From Streptomyces flaveus (GTDB lineage: Bacteria; Actinomycetota; Actinomycetes; Streptomycetales; Streptomycetaceae): a stretch of 49,948 nucleotides of DNA. The position numbers were made by a program, and so were the translations under genes. The notes beneath the pieces were generated by a model. The model was not told the origin of the DNA, ran no database searches, and saw nothing but the letters and a program-made list of their open reading frames with translations. Numbering within the stretch: the stretch's first letter is position 1; every line of letters starts with the position of its first letter. The stretch spans positions 335,095 to 385,042 of the forward strand of contig NZ_BMPQ01000006.1 of NCBI RefSeq assembly GCF_014647675.1. Reading direction: 5' to 3'. Below are positions 33,604-42,171 of this stretch, in pieces.

Positions 33604-34125
33604 ATGACACGACGAGAAGTGCCTCTGACGCCTGTTCGGCCTACGACCGCCGGTGACCTGGGGTCCCTGCTGGTACGGCGACGCAGCACCCGCAGCTTCG
33701 GATCACAGCCGCCGAGCCTCGCCCAGATCGCACACCTGGCGTGGGCGGCACACGGGCGAACCGCCGACGGGCACCGCACGTGCCCGTCGGCGCACGCGTT
33801 GTATCCCCTGACGCTCACCGTGGTGGCGGGCAACGCGGAAGGCCTGGCCGCCGGGGCCTACCGGTACGACGCCGAGCGCCATGTACTGGCCCTGGTCGCC
33901 GACGGCGATCACCGCGACCGGGTCGCCCGCACCACCCTCGCCGACCACGACTGGTTGCGGCACGCGGCGGCCCTGCTGCTGCTCAGCGGCGACATGGGCA
34001 CGGCCACGCGCCACTTCGCCGACCAGCCGCCGCAAGGCCGCCGGGGCCGGCGGTACGTCTGGCTGAGTGATCACGAGAAGGCCCGAAGCGACACTTCTCG
34101 GCGTTTACGTTTTCACCACAACTGA
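33604..34125 (+). pseudogene. Truncated SagB/nitroreductase-type gene
   Basis: 173 aa. Residues about 12-150 resemble the N-terminal part of SagB/ThcOx-type FMN oxidoreductases: LLVRRRSTRSFGSQPPSLAQIAHLAWAAHG, then AHALYPLTLTVVAGN and GAYRYDAERHVLALV. After RRYVWL the sequence leaves the family (SDHEKARSDTSRRLRFHHN) and stops, so the C-terminal FMN/dimer half is missing. No ribosome site precedes the ATG. The tail holds an in-frame TTA codon (34105-34107), the only one I found in the window's protein-coding frames. Probably a deletion remnant; a functional short protein is less likely. Confidence 0.6.
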
Positions 34126-34331
34126 CCAATGGGGCAAGTGGGGTTAACGCAGGTAACACCCGAGGTCAGCGGAGTAAGCGCGTACCGACCAATCAGTTTG
34201 GTGAAAAGGAGGCGCATCCTGAGGACGGCAGGTAGCGTGCGTGGCTCATTCCCGCCCCCTTCCCTACTCTCCCCGCCAAAGAATTCCCTGCGGCCCGCAC
34301 CCCGGGCCCGAGCCACGCAAGGAAAACCGGG

Positions 34332-34775
34332 ATGTCCTACGACCCGTCCCCGTCGTACCCAGTTCCACCGCCCCACGACTCGTCGCCGTCCTACTTCACC
34401 TACCCCTGGGCACCACAGCCGCCGCCGGAACCCGAGCCCGCGCGCCACCGCCCCCGGCACGCCGCGCTCGGCCACCACAGCGACCTCCGCGTCCTGCGCA
34501 CCGCGTACCGCTGGCAGCGGCGCGTGGCGACGCTGACCGCACTGGGTTACTTCACGCTCTTTCTCGTCCTGTCCGCGTACGCGCCGGAGTTCATGGCGAA
34601 GGACGTCACCGACGGGCTGCCCGTCGGGCTGCTGCTCGGGCTCATCCAGGTGCCCGTCACCTGCGCGGCGATCGCGCTGTACGAGTACACGGCCCGCCGC
34701 GGCGTCGATCCGATCGCCGAACGGATAAGGAAACAGGCGGAGTTGGACGACAAGCGGGCGGAGGGCGGCCGATGA
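34332..34775 (+). CDS. DUF485 membrane protein (symporter partner)
   Basis: 147 aa. A Pro/Tyr/Ser-rich N-terminal tail (1-45), then the DUF485 domain (about 48-135): LRTAYRWQRRVATLTALGYFTLFLVLSAYAPEFM, a second membrane segment LPVGLLLGLIQVPVTCAAIALYEYTA, and a charged C-terminus. DUF485 proteins are small two-helix membrane subunits encoded directly before acetate/solute:cation symporters. The symporter start overlaps this stop by 4 nt, so the pair is coupled. ATG behind AAGGAAAA. Confidence 0.88.
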   Translation: MSYDPSPSYPVPPPHDSSPSYFTYPWAPQPPPEPEPARHRPRHAALGHHSDLRVLRTAYRWQRRVATLTALGYFTLFLVLSAYAPEFMAKDVTDGLPVGLLLGLIQVPVTCAAIALYEYTARRGVDPIAERIRKQAELDDKRAEGGR

Positions 34776-36382
34776 CCGGGTTCAGCAGTTCCGCACAGTC
34801 GATGTCGCTCGTGGCGTTCACGGTCGTCGCCACCATCACGCTGCTGCTGTGCGTGATGACCGGCCCCGACCGCGACGACCTCGACGAGTTCTACACCGGC
34901 TACAGCTCGATGTCCCCGATGCGCAACGGCCTGGCCGTCGCGGGCGACTACATCTCCGCCGCGACGGTGCTCGGCACGGGCGGCGTGATCGCGCTGTTCG
35001 GCTACGACGGGGTCGTACTCGCCCTGAGCACCGCACTCTCCCTGATGCTGCTGATGTTCCTGCTGGCCGAACCGCTGCGCAACGCGGGCCGGTTCACCAT
35101 GGGCGACGTGTTCGCGCGGCGGATGCCGGGACGCTCCATACGCATCGCGGCCTGCGTCGTGACGCTCGCCGCGCTGATGCCGATGATGCTGGTCCAACTC
35201 GCCGGTACGGGCGATTTGTTGGCGTTTCTGCTCGGCTTCTCCAGCGACTCGCTGAAGACCGGCTGCATCATCGGGCTCGGCACGCTGATGATCAACTACG
35301 CGGCGATCGGCGGCATGAAGGGCACCGCGCTCATCCAGATCCTGAAGATCGTGATGCTGCTCGGCTCCGGCGCCGTCATCGCCGTACTCATCCTGAACAA
35401 GTTCGACTGGAACCTCGGCGGCCTCTTCAACACGGCGGCGGAGAACAGCGGGGCGGGGCCGGCGTTCCTCAACTCCGGGCTGCAGTTCGCGAGCGGGCCC
35501 AACCCCGGACTGGACATGATCACCACAGAGCTGGTGGTGGTACTCGGCGGCGCGGTGCTGCCGCACATCACCATGCGCATGTACACCGCGGGCAGCGCGC
35601 GCGAGGTGCGCCGGTCGATGTCCTGGGCGGTGCCGGCCGTGGCACTGTTCGTGCTGATCATCACGGTCATCGGCTTCGGCACGGTGGCCATGATCGGGCG
35701 GAAGGCGATCACGGCGGCGGATCCACAGGGCAACACGACATATCTGCTGGGCTCGCGCGCCGTGTTCGGGACGGACCCGTCGACGGCCGAGACACTGCTC
35801 TTCACCACCGTCACGGCGGCGATCTTCCTGACCGTGCTCGCATCGGTGGCCGGGATGATTCTCGCCTGCGCCAACTCCCTTGCGCATGACGTGTTCGCCC
35901 ACGGCAAGAAGCAGCTGTCACCGCGTCGCGAGATGACGTTGGCCCGGCTGTCCGCCGCTGCCGTCGGCGTCCCGACGATCCTGCTGGCCACGCTCGTCCA
36001 GCACCGCAACCTGCAACCGCTCGTCACACTCTCGCTCTGCGTCGGGGCCTCGGCGATCGCGCCCGCGCTGGTCTACGGGCTGTTCTGGCGCCGCTACACC
36101 CGGGCGGGGCTGCTCTGCACGTTGATCGGCGGCTCGGTCAGTACGTTCGTCCTGATGACCGGCACCACTCTGGTCTCCGGCTCGCCCGTCTCCGCCTTCC
36201 CCGACCACGACTTCACGTGGTTCCCGTTCACCACCACCGGGCTCCTCTCCATTCCGCTCGGCTTCGCCTTCGGGTGGCTGGGGACGATGCTTTCGGGGCG
36301 GCAACAGGCAGAGGAGCAGCGGCGGCAGTACGAGGCGGTCGAGGGGTGGATTCTGGCGGGGGTGGTCCGGCGAGGGCGCTAG
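34772..36382 (+). CDS. Solute:sodium symporter (ActP-like cation/acetate)
   Basis: 536 aa with about 13 membrane segments. The GDYISAATVLGTGGVIALFGYDG block (about 50-72), ADMG-equivalent TMGDVFARRMPGRSIR, and PHITMRMYTAGSAREVRRS (about 262-280) match the acetate/glycolate subfamily of sodium:solute symporters. It imports small monocarboxylates with a cation. Translationally coupled to the DUF485 subunit; homologous to the yjcH-actP pair of enterobacteria. No terminator seen before the convergent coiled-coil gene. Confidence 0.9.
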   Translation: MTGFSSSAQSMSLVAFTVVATITLLLCVMTGPDRDDLDEFYTGYSSMSPMRNGLAVAGDYISAATVLGTGGVIALFGYDGVVLALSTALSLMLLMFLLAEPLRNAGRFTMGDVFARRMPGRSIRIAACVVTLAALMPMMLVQLAGTGDLLAFLLGFSSDSLKTGCIIGLGTLMINYAAIGGMKGTALIQILKIVMLLGSGAVIAVLILNKFDWNLGGLFNTAAENSGAGPAFLNSGLQFASGPNPGLDMITTELVVVLGGAVLPHITMRMYTAGSAREVRRSMSWAVPAVALFVLIITVIGFGTVAMIGRKAITAADPQGNTTYLLGSRAVFGTDPSTAETLLFTTVTAAIFLTVLASVAGMILACANSLAHDVFAHGKKQLSPRREMTLARLSAAAVGVPTILLATLVQHRNLQPLVTLSLCVGASAIAPALVYGLFWRRYTRAGLLCTLIGGSVSTFVLMTGTTLVSGSPVSAFPDHDFTWFPFTTTGLLSIPLGFAFGWLGTMLSGRQQAEEQRRQYEAVEGWILAGVVRRGR

Positions 36383-36406
36383 CCGTGCAGCCGTGTCGGG
36401 GCGCCC

Positions 36407-37294
36407 TCAATCCACCGACGCCTGGCCCGTCAGCGTCACGAGGCTGTCCCGTACGTGGTTCATGTGGGCCTGCACTTCGTCCTTTTGGGCGGCGTGAGCG
36501 CGGAGCAGTCGTTCCGTTTCGTGGGTGATCCGGATTTCGCGGGCGTACGCCTCCGAAAGGATGGCGGCGGCCTGGGACTCCGCCTCCTCCTGGATGGGAC
36601 GGGTCGACTCCCGGGCCTCGGCCAGGGCCCGTTCGGCCTCGGCCAGGGTCTCCTCTGCGCGTGACAGCAGCGGAACGTGCTCCGCGTCCAGGGCGGCCTC
36701 CTGCTCCGCCGTCGCACGGTCGAGCTCCTCCAGGCGGTCGGCGTGCTCCTTGGCCTGCTCGACGAGCATCGCCTCCGAGCGCCGGCGCATGTCGCGCAGC
36801 GCGTCCAGCGCCTCGCCGCGGTGCTCCTTCGCCTCCAGGCGCGCGGCGATGCGCAGTTCGTCGGCCTCGGCCTGGGCGGCGAGCAAGCGCCGACGGGCCC
36901 GTTCGTCGGCCGCGGCCCGTACCGCGTCGGCTCCCGCCCGTGCCGCCTCGCGAACCCGGCCGGTCTCGGACTGCGCCTCCTCCAGGATGCGTCTCGCCTC
37001 CCGGTGGGCGTTCTCGTGGAGGGCCGCCGCCTCCCCCTTGACGAGTTCGAAGATCTGCGCGGCACCTCTGCCGAGCTTCTCGTACGTCTGCGGAGGCAGC
37101 GCGGCCACCAGCTCGGCCAGCCGCTGCGCCTCCGCCTCCATCTCCCTGGCCAGTACGGTCAGACGGGCGGCCCGTTCCCACGCGGCGTCGCGGTCCTGCG
37201 AGAGTTCCGCGGCGTACGCGTCCACCTGCTCGGGACGGTAACCGCGGCCCCGTACGGCCATGAAGCCATGAGGCGACACCGATGTGCTGCTCAT
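36407..37294 (-). CDS. Coiled-coil (DivIVA-like) cytoskeletal protein
   Basis: 295 aa from the ATG at 37294. The N-terminal 35 residues (GFMAVRGRGYRPEQVDAYAAELSQD) resemble the DivIVA N-terminal module. Residues 40-285 are almost wholly predicted coiled coil, with Ala/Glu/Arg heptads such as EAAALHENAHREARRILEEA. Similar streptomycete proteins have been annotated as cellulose-binding protein, and related coiled coils (FilP, Scy) organise tip growth. Ribosome site GAGGGG 8 nt upstream. Likely structural, at the membrane or hyphal tip (inference). Confidence 0.75.
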   Translation of the reverse strand: MSSTSVSPHGFMAVRGRGYRPEQVDAYAAELSQDRDAAWERAARLTVLAREMEAEAQRLAELVAALPPQTYEKLGRGAAQIFELVKGEAAALHENAHREARRILEEAQSETGRVREAARAGADAVRAAADERARRRLLAAQAEADELRIAARLEAKEHRGEALDALRDMRRRSEAMLVEQAKEHADRLEELDRATAEQEAALDAEHVPLLSRAEETLAEAERALAEARESTRPIQEEAESQAAAILSEAYAREIRITHETERLLRAHAAQKDEVQAHMNHVRDSLVTLTGQASVD

Positions 37295-37420
37295 CCTCGA
37301 ATCCCCTCTCAAGCTACGTACTGCATGACGTACAGCACGATGTGCCGCACATCCTGGTAGATCGGACAGAAGTGTTCATAATGCGACACTCCGCCGTTCA
37401 GTCAGTAAGAGGTCGGATGA

Positions 37421-37460
37421 CAAAAAGGGGCGGGTCCGGTCGATCGACCGGACCCGCCCC
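37421..37460 (-). terminator. Rho-independent terminator of the SUKH/deaminase operon
   Basis: 15-bp perfect stem with a GATC loop (37427-37460) followed on the minus strand by TTTTTG (37421-37426). It lies 18 nt beyond the stop of the 949-aa gene. Confidence 0.9.
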
Positions 37461-37477
37461 CTCCACAGAAGGTGACG

Positions 37478-40327
37478 TCAGAGCAAGCCGTCCCACATCT
37501 GTTCCAGCAGCACCGACCACCAGCTCTCCGGCGAACCGAGCGCCGGCGGGTCGAGAGCGGCGAGCGCCGCCTGGAAGTCGACGGTCCAGCGGCCCGCCTG
37601 CTCCTGGTTCAGGCCGAAGCGAAGACGCCACATACGGCCCAGCAACGCCAGGCTCCGCGCGAACTCCGGCAGCCCCGTGTTCACGAACTGCGGCGGTACG
37701 GATGCGCCGCCCGGACCCGCCTCGACCGGTACGGCCACGATGTTCGCCGTGCCGTACTGGACGCAGATCGCCTTGCCGAAGTCGCTGCCCATGACGAGGT
37801 ACGAACCCGCGTCCGAAGCCGGCTGCACCCCGCGTTCCTGGGCCAGTTCGGCGAGCGTGGGCACCGGGCGGCCCGGCTGGGCCTGGGCCCAGAAGAACGG
37901 GTTCATGTCCATGGGCAGCCCGGCCACGACCAGGGTGTGCGCCACGATCGGAGGTACGCCCTGCCGGGACACCGCCGCCTGGTCGAACCGGAAGACCCCC
38001 GGCCCGAACGCCGCCGCCAGCTCCTGACCGATCGCCTCCGGCGGAACCGGCGGCGCGGGCTGCACCTGCGGCAACGGCGCACGCACCGGTGCCGGCCGGG
38101 CGGGCCCGTCCGCGACCTGGTGCAACTCGCCCTGATGCGCGAGCAGTTGGGCCATGCCCTGCTGACGGCTCGCGTGGTCCGTGCCGTACGGGGCGATGCT
38201 GGTGATCCGCGCCTGCGGCCAGCTCTCGCGGATCATCCGCGCACAGTACGCGCCCGGCAACTCGCAGGACTCCAGCTCCGTGTGGAGCTCAAGCACCTGC
38301 TGCGGGGGCACGTTCATCGCACGCAGTTCGTGCAGGATCTGCCACTCCGGGTGCGGGGTGCCCGGCGCGGAACGGCGGATGAGCTGCTGCTCGGAGCCGT
38401 CCTGCGCGCGGTAGCGGAGTACGGCCTGATAGCCGGGGCCGACGGTCGGCTGGCCCTGCTGCGGGTAGCCGTACGCCGGGGGCTGCTGGCCGGGCATCGG
38501 CTGGCCGGGGGTCGGCCCGCCGCCCGGGCCCGGCATGGGGGGCCGGCCCGGCATCGGGTGACCTGGCGTCGGATGGCCTGGCATCGGGTGGCCCGGCGTC
38601 GGATGCTGCGGCGCACCCGGCGGCATCCCCGGAGCCTGCGGCGGCGGGGGCGTAGCCGGGCCTGCGGGACCGGGACCGGACAGCACCGTCTGCTGGTGGT
38701 GAACGCCGGCGGAGGGCGTGCCGCCCGGAGGGTTCGGGGCTCCGGGGCCGCCGGGCCGACCGTGCTGACCAGGGGCACCCGGAGCGCCGGGCGGCTTGGG
38801 CGCACCCGGAGCGCCGGGCGGTTGAGGAGCGCCGGGGCCGGAGCCGGAGAGCATGGTCGCCTGGTGGTGGACGCCACCGGGCGGCGTACCCGGGGCACCC
38901 GGCGGAGGCGTACCCGGCGCGCCGGGCCGACCGGGGGCACCGGGCGGGCCCGGAGGCTTGGGGCCACCGGAACTGCCGCCCAAGCTGCCGCCGGGCTGGT
39001 TCGGGTCGGCGAACATCGTGGGCGCGTGGTGGACGCCACCCGAGGATGTACCGCCCGGAGGATTGGGAGCACCGGGCGGCTGCGGCGCACCCGGCTGACC
39101 AGGCGCCCCCGGCCCCTCGGGCCCGTCAGGACCGACCTGCGAGACGAACTGCGTGGGCACATACCCACCGCCCCCCGAAGCACCCGGCGCACCGGGCCCG
39201 GACGGCGCAGGCGTACCCCCCGGCCGCGCCCCCGGCGTCCCGGGCGCACCCGGCGGAGGCGGCGTACTCGCCCCACCGCCACGCGCCCCACGCGGCGGCG
39301 ACTGCGCCTTGCTGGTCGCGGCGTCGGCGATGTCACCGGCATGGGGCGCCAACGGCCGCCCCGGCGCACCCGAACCAGCGGGCGGCTGCGGCGCATTCGG
39401 TCCGGCGGGCGGCGGAGTACCCGGAGCCGCACCCGGCCGAGCCGCGCCCGACCCCCGCTCCTCGTCGACCGCCGGGGACACCGCCGTACGCGGAAGCTGA
39501 CTGCCGCCCTGCATCAGGGCGGTCTTGGCGTCCGGCGGCGTGGGCGGCGGCGTACGACCGTCGTCAGCGTCACTCAGCGGCGGTGCGAACACCGTCGCGG
39601 GCAACGGCACCGAACGGTCCTCGCCCGCATCGGCATTGGTGTCGGTCCCGGCCCACGGGGTCGCCTCGGAAGACGTACCGGGCCCCTCACCGGAACCCGA
39701 CTCGGACCCGCCCCCGGCAGCCGGCCACGACGGAGCACCCCCGGAAGCGGAAGACCCGCCCGGCGACACCCCGGGCCGCGAACTCCCACCCCCCGACACC
39801 CCGTTGGCGGACCCGGCATCAGCAGAGGCAGCAGCCGGACGAGCCCCCGCCCCCTCGGACGAACGGGAGGCCGAACCGGACGCAGCGGGCGAACCGGGCG
39901 AACCGGCGGAACCCGCAAGCGAACCAGCCCCCGACCCCTCCCGCCGATCCGGAATCCCCATCCGATCCGCCGCCTCCTGCAACCACTCCGGAGGAGTCAG
40001 CAAGAACGACGTCTGGTTCAGATCCACCCGCGCCGGAGGCGCCGACGCCGGTTCAGGCGCCGCATCCGGCAACCCGTACTCCTCCTCGTACCGGCGAATC
40101 ACCTCACCCACCGGCAGCGAAGGCCACAACGTGGCCTCCCCGCTGTCCCGCGCGATCACCAGCCGCTGCGCACCACCGTCGGAACGCGGCCCCTCGGCCC
40201 GGTCCTCCGCCCACACGACGAAACCGAGCTCGAACTCCCGCACCCGCACCTCACGATGCTGATACGAGGCCACATCACCGTTGATCCACTCTTCCGCGCG
40301 CTCCTGCGCCTGCGCGAAGGTCACCAT
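37478..40327 (-). CDS. Multidomain YrhB/Imm35-like, deaminase-like and SUKH-4 fusion
   Basis: 949 aa. Residues 1-88 resemble YrhB/Imm35 immunity folds (GFVVWAED, LVIARDSGEATLWPSLP). A short conserved patch follows (DLNQTSFLLTPPEWLQEAAD, 102-121), then about 490 residues of Pro/Gly/Ala/Ser-rich linker containing repeats of the type GVHHxxTM/GVHHQQT and GAPGxPG. At 632-745 is a cytidine-deaminase-like toxin domain: candidate zinc/catalytic residues His682-x-Glu684, Cys688 and Cys695, a C-x6-C spacing instead of the usual CxxC. From about 760 the SUKH-4 fold runs to the end (VNTGLPEFARSLALL). No signal peptide or membrane helix. It follows the WHH-SUKH gene by 7 nt, so one operon. Domain names are by eye; the architecture is clear, the function unknown. 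Confidence 0.7.
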   Translation of the reverse strand: MVTFAQAQERAEEWINGDVASYQHREVRVREFELGFVVWAEDRAEGPRSDGGAQRLVIARDSGEATLWPSLPVGEVIRRYEEEYGLPDAAPEPASAPPARVDLNQTSFLLTPPEWLQEAADRMGIPDRREGSGAGSLAGSAGSPGSPAASGSASRSSEGAGARPAAASADAGSANGVSGGGSSRPGVSPGGSSASGGAPSWPAAGGGSESGSGEGPGTSSEATPWAGTDTNADAGEDRSVPLPATVFAPPLSDADDGRTPPPTPPDAKTALMQGGSQLPRTAVSPAVDEERGSGAARPGAAPGTPPPAGPNAPQPPAGSGAPGRPLAPHAGDIADAATSKAQSPPRGARGGGASTPPPPGAPGTPGARPGGTPAPSGPGAPGASGGGGYVPTQFVSQVGPDGPEGPGAPGQPGAPQPPGAPNPPGGTSSGGVHHAPTMFADPNQPGGSLGGSSGGPKPPGPPGAPGRPGAPGTPPPGAPGTPPGGVHHQATMLSGSGPGAPQPPGAPGAPKPPGAPGAPGQHGRPGGPGAPNPPGGTPSAGVHHQQTVLSGPGPAGPATPPPPQAPGMPPGAPQHPTPGHPMPGHPTPGHPMPGRPPMPGPGGGPTPGQPMPGQQPPAYGYPQQGQPTVGPGYQAVLRYRAQDGSEQQLIRRSAPGTPHPEWQILHELRAMNVPPQQVLELHTELESCELPGAYCARMIRESWPQARITSIAPYGTDHASRQQGMAQLLAHQGELHQVADGPARPAPVRAPLPQVQPAPPVPPEAIGQELAAAFGPGVFRFDQAAVSRQGVPPIVAHTLVVAGLPMDMNPFFWAQAQPGRPVPTLAELAQERGVQPASDAGSYLVMGSDFGKAICVQYGTANIVAVPVEAGPGGASVPPQFVNTGLPEFARSLALLGRMWRLRFGLNQEQAGRWTVDFQAALAALDPPALGSPESWWSVLLEQMWDGLL

Positions 40328-40334
40328 CGGACGC

Positions 40335-41321
40335 TCACTCCCCCACCGAAGAGACGGACACGGCTCGCGCGAAGCCGCCGTCCACCATCAGGTTCGCCAC
40401 GGTCTCCAGCTCCGGCGGATTACCCGCCAGCCGGCCCAGGAACTGGTCGAAGTCGTCACCACAGGGCAGCAACAGCCGCTCCACCCGCTCCGGCGGCGGC
40501 CACGCGTCCTGGTCACGCGCGTCATCGAACGCACAGAACCACACCGACCCCAGCCGCTCACCCTTCACCTTCACCGCGAGCAGCCCGCCCTGGACGAAGC
40601 CCACCCCCAGGTAATCCTTGGTGAGGTGGTCACGCAAGCACTTGTTGACGTACACGAGATCATTCACGGCCGCCTCGTCACGCACCGTGAAGAACGGCTG
40701 ATCCACCAGCAGACCCAGCTCCGCGTCCAGCGCCGCCCCCACCGGAGCACAACCACCCGCCGCCTTCAGAAACGAGCGATAGGCACCCGGCAGCCGGTAC
40801 CCAAGATCCTCCTCGACACCCTGCACCTCCTGCTCGGACACCGCGACCGACGTCTTCGGCAACCCGAAATGCACCGGCCGCGTCTCCTGCAACGGCCGCG
40901 TACCCCTCTTGTCCTGATCGACAGCCGCCGTCGCAAGCCCGCCATGATGCCGCAGCAAAGCCTTCACCTCGACCGGCACCAACTCAAGACGCCGCGAACC
41001 CGGCACGTGATGCCAGGTCCAGCCATGCGGAGTCGCCACCGCCGGAATGGTGTCCCACAACTCATGCCCCGTCGCCGCCAAAGCCGCGTTCGCCGACACA
41101 TAGTCCGTAAGCCGCAGCTCATCGACACCGAAGCCCTCGGGCGGCTCGGCGATCTCCGCCGCGGCACGCGCATAGACCGAGAAGTCGGGATAGCCGTACT
41201 CATCGACCCGCACACCCCTGGGATGACGAGCGGCCCGGACCGGATCCGGAAAATGTACGACCTGCCCGGCATAAGCCGCGTTCGGCGGCGCGGCTTGCTG
41301 CCCGAGCCGACCTGTCGTCAT
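40335..41321 (-). CDS. WHH-type HNH nuclease-like and SUKH-1 (SMI1/KNR4) fusion
   Basis: 328 aa. Residues 41-130 look like the WHH branch of the HNH/Endo VII toxin superfamily: EYGYPDFSVYA, LRLTDYVSANAAL, TPHGWTWHHVPG with Trp103-His104-His105, then LELVPVEVKALLRHHGG. In typical WHH toxins a His stands where Lys120 is, so activity may be weakened. Residues 157-305 are an SMI1/KNR4 (SUKH-1) domain (VSEQEVQGVEEDLGYRLPGAYRSFL, LGSVWFCAFDD). Toxin-like and immunity-like folds in one chain suggest a self-neutralised or regulatory protein. ATG behind AGGGGG. First gene of the leftward operon. Confidence 0.7.
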   Translation of the reverse strand: MTTGRLGQQAAPPNAAYAGQVVHFPDPVRAARHPRGVRVDEYGYPDFSVYARAAAEIAEPPEGFGVDELRLTDYVSANAALAATGHELWDTIPAVATPHGWTWHHVPGSRRLELVPVEVKALLRHHGGLATAAVDQDKRGTRPLQETRPVHFGLPKTSVAVSEQEVQGVEEDLGYRLPGAYRSFLKAAGGCAPVGAALDAELGLLVDQPFFTVRDEAAVNDLVYVNKCLRDHLTKDYLGVGFVQGGLLAVKVKGERLGSVWFCAFDDARDQDAWPPPERVERLLLPCGDDFDQFLGRLAGNPPELETVANLMVDGGFARAVSVSSVGE

Positions 41322-41594
41322 GGCGGTTGCCCCCTGCGGCGTTCTGATTGGATCGCGGACGTCGACAGCCTATGCGGTTGTACGACACCGGTCACCGGGC
41401 CTCCGGTTCCGCACCGGCCCACAGGCCCGGCGGTCCCGTGACCTGCCGTCACCCCGCCGTGACCGAGCGACGAAGAACAGGCGTGTCGGGTGGACTCCGC
41501 TTCCACACCAGCCACGGAGTTTGGCACTCTGTCCCCGCACCCGGGGGCTGCGACCACAACAGCCACACCGCGGGGATGGGGAGGAAACAAGATC
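41322..41594. promoter_or_regulatory. Divergent promoter region of the SUKH/deaminase locus
   Basis: 273 nt between the two divergent gene pairs, without a gene. Plus-strand ribosome site GGAGG at 41579-41583. The word TTTGGCACTC at 41519-41528 could be part of a promoter or half of a CIRCE-like site, but no matching inverted half is present. No strong palindrome was found, so co-regulation is only suggested by the arrangement. Confidence 0.4.
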
Positions 41595-42098
41595 ATGAAC
41601 GCCACACAGACGGGCACATCCGGTGACCCGCGGGTCGGCTGGAGCAACACCGAAAGACCCCACACACCCGCCCTCCACCACCGCCGCGACGGCATACTCC
41701 CCACCATCGCCGCCGCCCTCTCCGTACGCGGCGCCACCCTCACCGGCACCGCCGCACGCGGCGACCAACAACCCGAACTCCACCCACTCGTACGAGACTT
41801 CCTCGACACCCTCACCAGCGCCCAACGCGACCGCTTCACCGGCCGCTGCGCCGAAACAATCCTCATCTCCCGACACCTCAGCGCAGCCGACACAGCCCGC
41901 TCCAAACGCGCCGCCCGCAAACCCATGACCAACAACGAAGCCCGCAAAACCCTCAAAAACGCCAAACTCACCGCCCGCTACATCCGCGAAGACGGCGACC
42001 CCCTCCACGGCAACTTCGCCACACCCTGCCGCTCCTGCACCGCACTCAGCGCCCACTTCGGCGTACGCATCATCGACCCCACGACATCACAGACGTGA
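41595..42098 (+). CDS. YwqJ-type nucleic acid/nucleotide deaminase
   Basis: 167 aa, stand-alone. The deaminase zinc-site signatures are complete: Cys85-Ala-Glu87 (GRCAETILISRHL) and Pro144-Cys145-x-x-Cys148 (FATPCRSCTALSAHFGV), separated by a helical Lys/Arg-rich insert with HGN just before the second motif. This is the pattern of the YwqJ-related putative deaminases found as C-terminal toxin domains. Here no WXG, LXG, PAAR or signal peptide precedes it; residues 1-60 are unstructured. ATG at 41595 behind GGAGG. The next gene encodes a SUKH-3 protein, a known immunity fold, 73 nt downstream. Confidence 0.75.
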   Translation: MNATQTGTSGDPRVGWSNTERPHTPALHHRRDGILPTIAAALSVRGATLTGTAARGDQQPELHPLVRDFLDTLTSAQRDRFTGRCAETILISRHLSAADTARSKRAARKPMTNNEARKTLKNAKLTARYIREDGDPLHGNFATPCRSCTALSAHFGVRIIDPTTSQT

Positions 42099-42171
42099 GC
42101 CTTCCCACACGCACGCGCGTACGTACACGTATAAGCACCGCAGGAACACCGCACAGACGAACGTAGGACTC

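Noticed and set aside
33604..34125. SagB-like gene as part of a thiazole/oxazole-modified peptide cluster
   Set aside because: The C-terminal half is missing and no YcaO, LanB or precursor peptide gene is nearby.
38500..39100. Tandem repeats in the Pro/Gly linker as a possible CRISPR-like or VNTR array
   Set aside because: The repeats are in-frame GAPG/GVHH codons with variable length and no constant spacers; they are protein low complexity.
37472..40624. Very long plus-strand open frame opposite the SUKH/deaminase genes
   Set aside because: Arg/Pro-rich translation with no domain. It is a high-GC shadow of the minus-strand gene, which has clear domains and its own terminator.
41519..41528. 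CIRCE-like heat-shock operator
   Set aside because: Only one half (TTTGGCACTC) is present; no GAGTGC inverted half at the required spacing.
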